DNA of 64,000 nt from Neisseria mucosa. Its GTDB lineage: Bacteria; Pseudomonadota; Gammaproteobacteria; Burkholderiales; Neisseriaceae. Location: assembly GCF_003044445.1 (NCBI RefSeq), contig NZ_POWX01000002.1:146404-210403 (forward strand). Direction: 5' to 3'. The notes beneath the pieces are model-generated. The model worked only from the letters and a program-made list of their open reading frames with translations, ran no database searches and was not told the origin of the DNA. Shown piece by piece: positions 34,595 to 42,305 of this stretch (position 1 is the first letter of the stretch; the number at the start of each line of letters is the position of its first letter). The position numbers and the translations under genes were made by a program.

Positions 34595-35737
34595 ATGAAA
34601 AAATCCGTATTAGCCGTATTGGCGGCATTATCGCTGGCCGCTTGCGGCGGTGGCGAGAAAAAAACCGAGCAACCTCAAGCAGGCAGCGCGCCTGCTGCCA
34701 ATGCCGAAGCAGCTGCCACCGATACTTTGAACATCTACAACTGGTCGAACTACGTTGACGAAAGTACCGTCGAAGACTTTAAAAAAGCCAATAATCTGAA
34801 GCTGACCTACGACCTTTACGAAAACAACGAAACCCTCGAAGCCAAAATGCTGACCGGCAAATCCGGCTATGATTTGGTTGTTCCCGGTATCGCTTTCCTG
34901 CCCCGCCAAATCGAAGCAGGTGCTTATCAGAAAGTCAATAAAGACCTGATTCCCAATTACAAAAACATCGATCCCGAATTGTTGAAAATGCTGGAAACTG
35001 CCGATCCGGGCAACCAGTATGCCGTTCCTTATTTCTCCGGTGTCAACACTTTGGCGATTACGGCGAAGGGTAAAGAGCTTTTGGGCGGCAAGCTGCCTGA
35101 AAACGGTTGGGATCTGCTGTTCAAGCCCGAATACACCAATAAGCTGAAATCATGCGGTATCGCCTTGTGGGATACGCCGAGCGAAATGTTCCCGATTTTG
35201 TTGAACTACTTGGGTAAAGATCCTAAAGGTACAAATCCTGATGATTTGAAAGCAGCAGCAGAAGTGCTGAAAACCATCCGTCCTGATGTAAAACGTTTCA
35301 GTCCGTCTATTATTGACGAGCTGGCGCGCGGCGACATCTGTCTCGCAGCGGGCAACGGCGGCGACTTAAACTTGGCGAAAGCCCGTTCTGAAGAAGTGAA
35401 AAACAACGTCGGTATCGAAGTCTTGACGCCGAAAGGTATGGGCTTCTGGATTGAGTCTTGGCTGATTCCTGCTGATGCGAAAAACATCGCCAATGCCCAC
35501 AAATACATCAACTACACGCTTGATCCTGAAGTTGCGGCGAAAAACGGCATTGCTGTTACCTTCGCGCCTGCAAGCAAACCGGCACGCGAAAAAATGCCTG
35601 CCGAGCTGGTGAACACACGTTCTATCTTCCCGAACGAGCAAGACATGAAAGACGGTTTCGTGATGCCTCAAATGAGCGCAGATGCGAAAAAACTGTCTGT
35701 CAACTTGTGGCAAAAAATCAAAGTCGGCTCCAATTAA
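34595..35737 (+). CDS. potF: Polyamine ABC transporter substrate-binding lipoprotein (PotF/PotD family)
   Basis: 380 residues from MKKSVLAVLAALSLAACGGG; lipobox LAAC (Cys17). After an Ala/Pro linker, the periplasmic-binding fold starts at LNIYNWSNYVDESTVEDFKK, as in PotF (putrescine) and PotD (spermidine). Polyamine-site aromatic and acidic residues appear as expected in SGYDLVVPG and WDTPSEMF. No permease or ATPase genes are adjacent, so the transporter core is encoded elsewhere. Followed by a terminator made of the meningococcal DUS core. Confidence 0.9.
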   Translation: MKKSVLAVLAALSLAACGGGEKKTEQPQAGSAPAANAEAAATDTLNIYNWSNYVDESTVEDFKKANNLKLTYDLYENNETLEAKMLTGKSGYDLVVPGIAFLPRQIEAGAYQKVNKDLIPNYKNIDPELLKMLETADPGNQYAVPYFSGVNTLAITAKGKELLGGKLPENGWDLLFKPEYTNKLKSCGIALWDTPSEMFPILLNYLGKDPKGTNPDDLKAAAEVLKTIRPDVKRFSPSIIDELARGDICLAAGNGGDLNLAKARSEEVKNNVGIEVLTPKGMGFWIESWLIPADAKNIANAHKYINYTLDPEVAAKNGIAVTFAPASKPAREKMPAELVNTRSIFPNEQDMKDGFVMPQMSADAKKLSVNLWQKIKVGSN

Positions 35738-35751
35738 TCCGGAATATTGAA

Positions 35752-35783
35752 AAACGCCGTCTGAAATTCTTCAGACGGCGTTT
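35752..35783 (+). terminator. Terminator with meningococcal-type DUS core
   Basis: AAACGCCGTCTGAA-ATTC-TTCAGACGGCGTTT. The arms carry GCCGTCTGAA, the core of the DUS of N. meningitidis and N. gonorrhoeae, not the GGTCGTCTGAA form used elsewhere in the window. Confidence 0.85.
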
Positions 35784-35842
35784 CTAATTTTACCGCAATA
35801 TCCGTGCCGTTCACCTATTGCCTTGATGCACGGTTGCTTAGG

Positions 35843-38572
35843 TTAAAACTTCATCTCCAAAGTCAGGGTGTAATTTCGTCCCGGTGCGGCGTAGCGGTTA
35901 TACCTGCCGACATTATTGTGCCTATTGACCGCTCCTTCGGCAGTCTGCCTTACAGACTCCCAAGTGGTATACCGGTAGTTGAAGAGGTTATACACGCCTG
36001 CGCGCAGGGTCAGGTGTTTCTTGATATTATAATATCCGGAAACATCCGTAACATGCCAAGGCCGCGTCCGCCGTGATGCTGCTTTTTTAGCATTGGCATT
36101 ACCGTTCAACAGCGCCTGGCTGCCTAGCAGTTCGTCAACAGATTTTGCCTTGGAATAAGTAAACATCGTATTGATGCCCCATATTCCGTCAGGATGGTCG
36201 TAACCCAAACCCAATACATATCGTGAAGGTTGGACGGCATCAAAGAGATATGAAGTTACAAACGTCCTGTCGGCGCGTATATCGGCATCTTTGACCTTGA
36301 TACGGTTATAGGCAAGCGTGGAATACAACCCGTCCGGCAACCCGCCCCATACACCGTGCCAATCGATTTTACCCAAAATATTGATACCGGCTATCCGTGC
36401 ATTTTGAGCATTTCGGTATCCGGGGTCGCCAGAAGCCGAAGTTTGCCCGTTTTGAGTTCGGGTTTCATAACCGAATGCAATCAGGTCGCGATAAGCATTG
36501 TTGAAATAGCTGGCTTCCAAATTGCCGAAGTCCCCTTTAAATACAATACCTGTCTCTCTATTAAAGGATTTTTCCGGTTTCAGATCCAACGTTTTCAAAG
36601 ACTCCCCAGCTCTCCAGCCGTACATTTCGGCAAACGACGGTAGACGGAAGCCCGTAGAAGCGCGATAAGTCAAATCCATCCAGGTGAAAGGCTTGAGGAC
36701 TACGCCTGCGTTCCAAGAAAGGTTGCGGTGAGTGCCGGTAGAGACACTCTTATCTTCCGAATGCGTACTGCGGTAATCGTAACGTATACCTGCTCCGACA
36801 TCCGCCCACCTGCCCAAACGAACATTGTCTTGAACGGCTGCATAATAACCGTTGCCGCCGATATTCCTCGGTGTGCAGTCTGTATAGGTGTTATTGCCGA
36901 AACGGCATATCGGCGATGTATTGACCGTGGTCTTGCCGATAGACACCCAATACGGTTTGCCTTGGCTTCCGTTGGGTGACTGCGCCCCTTCCGGGATTTT
37001 CGATCCATATGCCTGAACTGCGTTTTGAAGATAATAATCGCTGTGGGACAATTGCGACTTAAAGCGGTCGTACCCTAGATTGATACTCAGATTGTGACGA
37101 ATTTTGGCCGTATCAAATGCCTTTTTAAATACTGCTTGGAACAGGTTTCGGCTTTCTTCATAAATCATCCGGTCGGATTTATAGAAGGAATACGGTTTAT
37201 TGCCGTCGGGACGGCAATTTTTATCCGAACCGTCGTGAGAGCAATGCGTCTGCTGCAAACGGTTGTCCAAATCTATACCTTGCCGGTCATAAGAAAGTCG
37301 GGCGTAATCGGCCCAGGTATCCTTGTCAGCATTATGGTAAACATATTCGACCCCGTACCGGTTTTTAGTATGGCGTTCATCATAAAACACGCCGGTACCG
37401 TAACCGATACCCTGCAATGTACCGCCCTCTCCCTGAACAAACAGCCTTTCGGCCTTATTATTGCCCGAATATTTGCCAAAGCCGCTCGGCGTACCGTTTC
37501 TCCGGACACTTTCATTCAGATCGGCCTCGGTAAAATAGGCAGGAACAGTCATATCCCGTGTATCAAAGGTCTGCTGCGTACGTTCAAGAACGGCTCCGAC
37601 ATAATGGCGGTTGTCCAAATGCCAACCCGGTCGGAACAGCCATGATTGGCTGCCATACTCAAGCGGGTCCGCAAGGAAGCGGCTGGGGCCGGTATAATCC
37701 TGCGTGCTGACGGTTTTGCGCTCATCTTTGGCCAAAGCATCTTTTTTCGCATTGTCTTTACAGGCCGCATATCCATTGGAACATTCCTCTTCGACAATGA
37801 AATTTGCGTACGGATGGGTATCCTCGACCGGCATCAGCCTGTTGAAACTCTGCACACCTTTACCAGCATCTTTATGCGCATGGATTTCCTGCCCCCGCCG
37901 TTTAGTATAAATAAGGAGGGCTTCCGCGCCGCCGCTGCGTCCTGCAAGCGCAAGGGACTGTGTCAGGGCATGGTCTTTTCCAGAATAGGCAGTTTTACTC
38001 TGAATGCCCCACTGTTTTCCCTCTCCGATAATGTCGGCTGCGGTTTTGGTTTGAAATGCGACCGAACCTGCCAATGCGCCGTTTCCGTATTCTGATGAAT
38101 TCGAACCCTTGCTGATTTCAACGGCCTTAACGTTTTCATACTCAATTTCATTGATTGCGCCGCTGCTGCCCGCCGTCCTCGTCCCACCCAATGCCGCCTG
38201 CGCGGTGTAGGACTGTATTTGCGAAACGCCGTCTACCGTTAAGGAAACACGGTTTTTATCCATGCCGCGTATTGAATAGCCGGAACTTGCGCCCCGACCC
38301 TGTTCGACCACGGCAATACCCGGATCGTAACGGGTCAGGTCTCGGATATTCAAAACCTGTTCTTTACTTAGCGTCTCGGAAGATTTGACCAGCTTGCCCA
38401 GCCCGGTTACTTCATTATCACGGCGGGTTTTCTGTTTTTTCGCATTGACCTGCACGGTATCGAGCTGCTTTTCCCACACTTGTCCGGACGGTAAAACATC
38501 CGCATAAGCAGGCAGCGCAGTCATCAGCGACAGGCATAAAATATTTAATCGGAACAAATGTTGCTGTTTCAT
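35843..38572 (-). CDS. tbpA: Transferrin-binding protein A, TonB-dependent receptor
   Basis: 909 residues. Signal peptide MKQQHLFRLNILCLSLMTALPAYA is close to that of meningococcal TbpA. TonB box LDTVQVNA; plug with GLGKLVKSSETLSKEQVLNIRDLTRYDPGIAVVEQGRG and GYSIRGMDKNRVSLTVDG; loop 3 helix region (DALAKDERKTVSTQDYTGPSRFLADP) that inserts into transferrin; 22-strand barrel ending YTLTLEMKF. Takes iron from host transferrin and passes it to the periplasm with TonB energy. Second gene of tbpB-tbpA, 86 bases after tbpB. Confidence 0.97.
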   Translation of the reverse strand: MKQQHLFRLNILCLSLMTALPAYADVLPSGQVWEKQLDTVQVNAKKQKTRRDNEVTGLGKLVKSSETLSKEQVLNIRDLTRYDPGIAVVEQGRGASSGYSIRGMDKNRVSLTVDGVSQIQSYTAQAALGGTRTAGSSGAINEIEYENVKAVEISKGSNSSEYGNGALAGSVAFQTKTAADIIGEGKQWGIQSKTAYSGKDHALTQSLALAGRSGGAEALLIYTKRRGQEIHAHKDAGKGVQSFNRLMPVEDTHPYANFIVEEECSNGYAACKDNAKKDALAKDERKTVSTQDYTGPSRFLADPLEYGSQSWLFRPGWHLDNRHYVGAVLERTQQTFDTRDMTVPAYFTEADLNESVRRNGTPSGFGKYSGNNKAERLFVQGEGGTLQGIGYGTGVFYDERHTKNRYGVEYVYHNADKDTWADYARLSYDRQGIDLDNRLQQTHCSHDGSDKNCRPDGNKPYSFYKSDRMIYEESRNLFQAVFKKAFDTAKIRHNLSINLGYDRFKSQLSHSDYYLQNAVQAYGSKIPEGAQSPNGSQGKPYWVSIGKTTVNTSPICRFGNNTYTDCTPRNIGGNGYYAAVQDNVRLGRWADVGAGIRYDYRSTHSEDKSVSTGTHRNLSWNAGVVLKPFTWMDLTYRASTGFRLPSFAEMYGWRAGESLKTLDLKPEKSFNRETGIVFKGDFGNLEASYFNNAYRDLIAFGYETRTQNGQTSASGDPGYRNAQNARIAGINILGKIDWHGVWGGLPDGLYSTLAYNRIKVKDADIRADRTFVTSYLFDAVQPSRYVLGLGYDHPDGIWGINTMFTYSKAKSVDELLGSQALLNGNANAKKAASRRTRPWHVTDVSGYYNIKKHLTLRAGVYNLFNYRYTTWESVRQTAEGAVNRHNNVGRYNRYAAPGRNYTLTLEMKF

Positions 38573-38593
38573 ATCATTTCTCTACTTACTGCC

Positions 38594-38628
38594 TTCAGAC
38601 GGCATTTAAAGCCGATATGCCGTCTGAA
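38594..38628. repeat. Inverted pair of exact meningococcal DUS (ATGCCGTCTGAA)
   Basis: TTCAGACGGCAT (38594-38605) and ATGCCGTCTGAA (38617-38628) in the tbpB-tbpA intergenic region. Both are perfect 12-mers of the pathogen dialect. Confidence 0.95.
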
Positions 38629-38658
38629 GAACTTTCCTCTGTCAACCGGCAGCCCAGT

Positions 38659-40437
38659 TTACCGGACAAGCTGTTGGCGTTTCGTACCGAATACCACTGC
38701 CGCCTTGCCGCTTTCTCCCTCCAATGTATTTCCGGAGAACGATCCGCCCATCTCAATGGCGTTTTTGCCGTAGAAGCCGCCGGACACATCTGCACGGATA
38801 TTCGTCCGTTTCGGATCGATGGTATTTTTCGGATCTAATGCAAAGCCGTTTTCACCGGTTTTCGCCACACCTGAAAAACCGTTGCCCTGAATCGTGGCAG
38901 TGATGGTGAATACGGGGGCAATGCGGTCTTTCGCCGTCAGCATACCGTTGAGGGTTTTCTCGGCAAAATTAACTTTAAACTCCGCCCGGTTACCGCCTTC
39001 CTTATTGGAAGGTTCGGCACTCCAGCTCGTACCATTAACAATAGTACCCGACCATGTACCGCGATATACAGCCTCTCCCGCCGTTACAGGCATATCGGAA
39101 ACCGGCGTACGGCTGCCCTGCAGGAACATATCGTGCGAACCGCCGTGTTCCAACACCCCGAAATGCAGGTAATCCAAATTGGAGCAGCATACCGACACCT
39201 TCACACCGTCTTTCTCAAATACATGCTGGAATGCCGTCTGAGTGCCTTCGGACGGCACAAGCGCAAGCTCTACGCCGTCAATCAGCAGTTTGGCCACGTT
39301 GCCGAAGCTGTCTATCTGTTTTTTCACAAAATCCGCACCGATGCGGTAAGCGTCCATAAAGTTTTCAGCCAATGGTTTTTCTGCACCGTCTTTCTGTTTC
39401 GCGCTGAATACGGCAAGCACTTTCTTATCGTTTGCCAAAAACTTGCCGCCCAACTCATCGCCCTGAGGCCCGTAGAAACCACCTTCCAGACTATCAGAAT
39501 CAGAAACGAAGGGATGACCGTTCCCAGTATCTTTATCTGCAGCCAACGCCTTACCTTTGAAACGGTTACCGTGCAGGTTAGCCTGAATGTCGTAACGTTT
39601 AATTTGTTTGGCTTTATTTTCGGTTTCGTTATGGGTAATCCGGTTATTGCGGTAGAGCACGCCGGTCATGGTCTTGGCGGCGAAGTCCACCTCAAACTCG
39701 CTGGTCAGCCCAAAATCGGTCTGACCTTCCGGTGCCTCGCTTTTATTGCGCAACACATCCGCTTCCTCGGCAGACAAAGCCCCGTACCTATCGCCCGCTT
39801 GCGAATTACCCAACTGGGAAAACTTCTGTTTTTCCTTGGCATCGGTTACATAATCCCAAGTGCCTTTGTAAATCGACTTGCCCATCGGCAGAGCTTGGGA
39901 AGGATTGCTGCCTTTGTAGAAAAGGTAGCCGTCCGCGCCGGAAAGGGCGATATTGTTTTTGAAATCGATTTTATTGGCACCGTTGCGGTAGATATAGCCC
40001 GAGCGGACATATTGGAAATCCGTGTATCCTTCCACACGGCTTTTGCCGTCGCCCGTTGTGATGGATTCGTTCAGCGTACCCTTATCCATCGCAAAAATCT
40101 CATTCTTTTGGGGAAACTCACCCGGCTCACCTGCACCTAATTTCTCCCAATCCGCTTCTGATAATGCCTTATGATCTTCTTTATTTTTCGGGTGCCAGTT
40201 CCGACGCGGTATTTTAGCTGCAAAACCGTAAACCGGACGGTCGTTTTCCGCCGCCTGCGCTTCATCGGGTTTTGCCGGTTTTTCAGTCTGTTCGTCTTGG
40301 TATTTCGGTGCTTCGGACTGCGGGTTGTGCTGTTTCGTTTCCACGCTGTCCAAATCGAAACTGCCTCCGCCCGCGCAGGCAGAAAGCAGCAGCACAGGCA
40401 GGATACCGGCTGCTTGGGCAATAAGTGAATTTTTCAT
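38659..40437 (-). CDS. tbpB: Transferrin-binding protein B, surface lipoprotein
   Basis: 592 residues; lipobox LLSAC followed by AGGGSFDLDSVET, the neisserial TbpB anchor. Two lobes, each handle plus eight-stranded barrel: N-lobe to about residue 330 (EGYTDFQYVRSGYIYR, EFEVDFAAKTMTGVLYRNN, GGFYGPQGDELGGKFL), C-lobe from about 350 (SVCCSNLDYLHFGVLEHGG, NRAEFKVNFAEKTLNGMLTAKDR, GGFYGKNAIEMGGSF, VVFGTKRQQLVR). The size fits the shorter isotype. Holds iron-loaded transferrin and hands it to TbpA. Surface export needs Slam, not present here. First gene of the operon, with a Fur box at its promoter. Confidence 0.97.
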   Translation of the reverse strand: MKNSLIAQAAGILPVLLLSACAGGGSFDLDSVETKQHNPQSEAPKYQDEQTEKPAKPDEAQAAENDRPVYGFAAKIPRRNWHPKNKEDHKALSEADWEKLGAGEPGEFPQKNEIFAMDKGTLNESITTGDGKSRVEGYTDFQYVRSGYIYRNGANKIDFKNNIALSGADGYLFYKGSNPSQALPMGKSIYKGTWDYVTDAKEKQKFSQLGNSQAGDRYGALSAEEADVLRNKSEAPEGQTDFGLTSEFEVDFAAKTMTGVLYRNNRITHNETENKAKQIKRYDIQANLHGNRFKGKALAADKDTGNGHPFVSDSDSLEGGFYGPQGDELGGKFLANDKKVLAVFSAKQKDGAEKPLAENFMDAYRIGADFVKKQIDSFGNVAKLLIDGVELALVPSEGTQTAFQHVFEKDGVKVSVCCSNLDYLHFGVLEHGGSHDMFLQGSRTPVSDMPVTAGEAVYRGTWSGTIVNGTSWSAEPSNKEGGNRAEFKVNFAEKTLNGMLTAKDRIAPVFTITATIQGNGFSGVAKTGENGFALDPKNTIDPKRTNIRADVSGGFYGKNAIEMGGSFSGNTLEGESGKAAVVFGTKRQQLVR

Positions 40438-40451
40438 ATCAACTTTTTTAA

Positions 40452-40470
40452 AAATGATAATGGTTTATAT
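40452..40470 (-). promoter_or_regulatory. Fur box at the tbpB promoter
   Basis: On the minus strand the sequence reads AATATAAACCATTATCATTT, with ATTATCATT as a good half site, 15-35 bases before the tbpB start. It fits iron repression of the tbp operon, which is established for Neisseria. Confidence 0.65.
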
Positions 40471-40522
40471 TGTATTAACTTAAAATGTAATTTGCAAACA
40501 TTTTCTGACGCATTTTCACAAA

Positions 40523-40561
40523 AAACACCCGCACATCCTTACTCCGGATATGCGGGTGTTT
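40523..40561 (-). terminator. Terminator downstream of the murI remnant
   Basis: AAACACCCGCA and TGCGGGTGTTT with a T run on the minus strand. It is the natural end of murI, kept although the 5' part of the gene is lost. Confidence 0.8.
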
Positions 40562-40574
40562 GAGCAAACCTTGC

Positions 40575-41516
40575 CTAACCCAAAGACACCATTTCAATCT
40601 GCTCCATCGTCCTACCCAGAAAACGTTCGCCTATCGTTCTGAATTTCAAAGGAATATCGCTGACATAAAAACGATAGTCGGGATTATTGTTGTCAGTATT
40701 GAGTAATCCCTCCTGCGCAAGGACGCGTGCTGTTTCTTCAGCCGTCGTAATTGCAGAATCAACCAACGCGACATTACCCGCCTCCCTACCGATTAAGGGC
40801 TTGAGCAAGGGAAAGTGCGTGCAGCCCAACACCAGCGTATCGATGCCGTCTGCAAGCAATGGTTTGAGGTATTCGCATACGGCCAGGCGGGTAACTTCAT
40901 GTTCCAACCAACCTTCCTCATCGGTACGGGTATGTTGTTTGTAACCGAGTTTGTAGAGGCCGTTTTTCTTTGTCCAGCGGGCATCGCTGTCCTTACTCGG
41001 TGTGGTTTGGCCGCTGACTTGTCCTTCTTCATCGACTTCTATGGCCTGACGCTGTTTGCTGCCGGCGGTCTGAATAATGGTGGCGTCAATGACGGCGGTG
41101 GATGCCTTCTCTACTTTTAGGTTTTTTTCGGTCAGTTGGCGGTTAATCAGTTCCAGCAATTCGGACAAGGTGTCGTCTTGCGCCAGCCAGTTGCGGTAAC
41201 GGCATAAGGTGCTGTAATCGGGGATGCTCAGTTCGTCAAAACGGCAAAACAGGTTGAAGTCGATGCGGGTGATGAGGCTGTGTTCGAGCTCGGGATCGGA
41301 GAGGCTGTGCCATTGTCCGAGCAGGATGGCTTTGAACATAGACAACAGGGGATAGGCGGGACGACCTCGGTGGTCTCTAAGGTAACGGGTTCTTTGACGA
41401 TTCAGGTACTGCTCGATCGGTTGCCAATCAATCACCTGATCCAACTTCAATAGTGGGAAGCGGTCGATGTGTTTGGCAATCATGGCTTGTGCGGTTTGCT
41501 GGAAGAAGGTGCTCAT
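40575..41516 (-). pseudogene. murI: Chimeric reading frame: IS5-family transposase N-terminus fused to glutamate racemase C-terminus
   Basis: 313 codons. Codons 1-202 are the transposase start (MSTFFQQTAQAMIAKHIDRF to KLGYKQHTRTDEEG), including the DUF772-type N-terminal domain and the first DDE segment (TAVIDATIIQTAGSK). From codon 203 (WLEHEVTRLAVCEYLKPLL) to the end it is MurI: it keeps the second catalytic Cys in LVLGCTHFPLLKP and the C-terminus GERFLGRTMEQIEMVSLG, but lacks about the first 160 residues with the first catalytic Cys. Neither part should be active. The junction is near 40911. MurI supplies D-glutamate for peptidoglycan, so another copy or enzyme is needed elsewhere. Confidence 0.9.
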
Positions 41517-41599
41517 GAGAAATCCCCTAAATGTCTTGGTGGGAATTTAGGGGATTTTGGGGGATTTTGGGGAATTTTGGGGAATTTTGCAAAGGTTTC
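40911..41599 (-). mobile_element. 5' part of an IS5-family insertion sequence
   Basis: The terminal repeat (reading inward GAAACCTTTGCAAAATTCCCC on the minus strand) lies at 41579-41599, followed by a leader with four decanucleotide repeats of the type GGGGAATTTT and the transposase start at 41516. The 3' half of the element is missing; the join to murI is abrupt near 40911. The same terminus occurs at 207 and 393. Confidence 0.85.
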
Positions 41600-41916
41600 A
41601 GCACAACTCTTCGATAAGCTCTGCCTGTGTTTTTTCGTGATCGGGTTTGTCGGCGATGAAGGGGTTTTTGCGGTGTTCGGTCATGGTTTTGGATTGTGGA
41701 TGTTCGAGTGCGCCGATACCGCCTTCCTGATAGGCGCGTATCCATCGCCGCAGGTGGGTTCGGGAGATGCCGTAATGGTCTGCGGTACGCTGTTGGCTGC
41801 GTATGTGCAGGTAGTGGAGTACGGCTTGGTATTTGAAGTGTAATGTATATTTGCTCATAAAAAAACTGCACCTTGCGAGTTGGAGGGGATGTGTCCAACT
41901 TTTGGGGTGCAGTTCA
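41600..41916 (-). mobile_element. Truncated IS3-family element (orfA fragment)
   Basis: Minus-strand ORF from 41858: MSKYTLHFKYQAVLHYLHIR with a helix-turn-helix (RTADHYGISRTHLRRWIRAY) typical of IS3 orfA. It is cut after LIEELC by the IS5-type terminus. The outer end TGAACTGCACCCCAAAAG is at 41899-41916. The copy at 63608 is almost identical and in the opposite orientation. Confidence 0.88.
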
Positions 41917-42194
41917 GTTTTCAGACGACCTTTTCTTATGAATCAAACTGAGAAGGCACCTTTCAATCCTACATTTAAAATGTCAACAATTTTATGAACG
42001 AAGATACAAGATCCAAGAAACCCAAATCATATTTATCCTATAAAAATCAAAAAGCAATCTTCACAATATTCAAACAACGTTAAAAGATGAAAGATTTTGT
42101 CTTGATTGAATAGACGGTTTGCGTTATCGTTTGCATTCTTTCATTCATAAACTCTGTGTTTTATCCCAATTGATTGGACAGTTTGACTGTCGCC
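41917..42194. other. Gap upstream of the ilv operon
   Basis: Holds one DUS (41920-41935) and then about 250 AT-rich bases that must carry the ilvB promoter. TTGATT and TTATCG-like elements near 42103-42135 are possible but not convincing. No other gene is seen. Confidence 0.45.
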
Positions 42195-42284
42195 GTGTTT
42201 CTTCAATGCGCGTACCCTAAACCGCTGCTTGGAGGGCTTGCATTACAGGTGCTGTGGCGAGGCGGGTTGCCCCTATTGGTTTGA
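42195..42284 (+). promoter_or_regulatory. Possible leucine-rich leader peptide of the ilv operon
   Basis: An open frame of 29 codons from GTG 42195 to TGA 42282-42284, ending 21 bases before ilvB. Nine codons are Leu and two are internal Val, with clusters CTG CTT, GTG CTG and CTA TTG GTT, as in leader peptides that sense branched-chain amino acids. No good ribosome site precedes GTG; TTG at 42183 in the same frame is preceded by GGACAG. There is no T-run terminator between leader and ilvB, so classic attenuation is not shown. Chance is possible. Confidence 0.35.
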
Positions 42285-42305
42285 AACCATATAAAAGAGG
42301 TCATT

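Noticed and set aside
42170..42300. tRNA-like fold before ilvB
   Set aside because: No cloverleaf with T-loop GGTTCRA and matching acceptor stem could be drawn.
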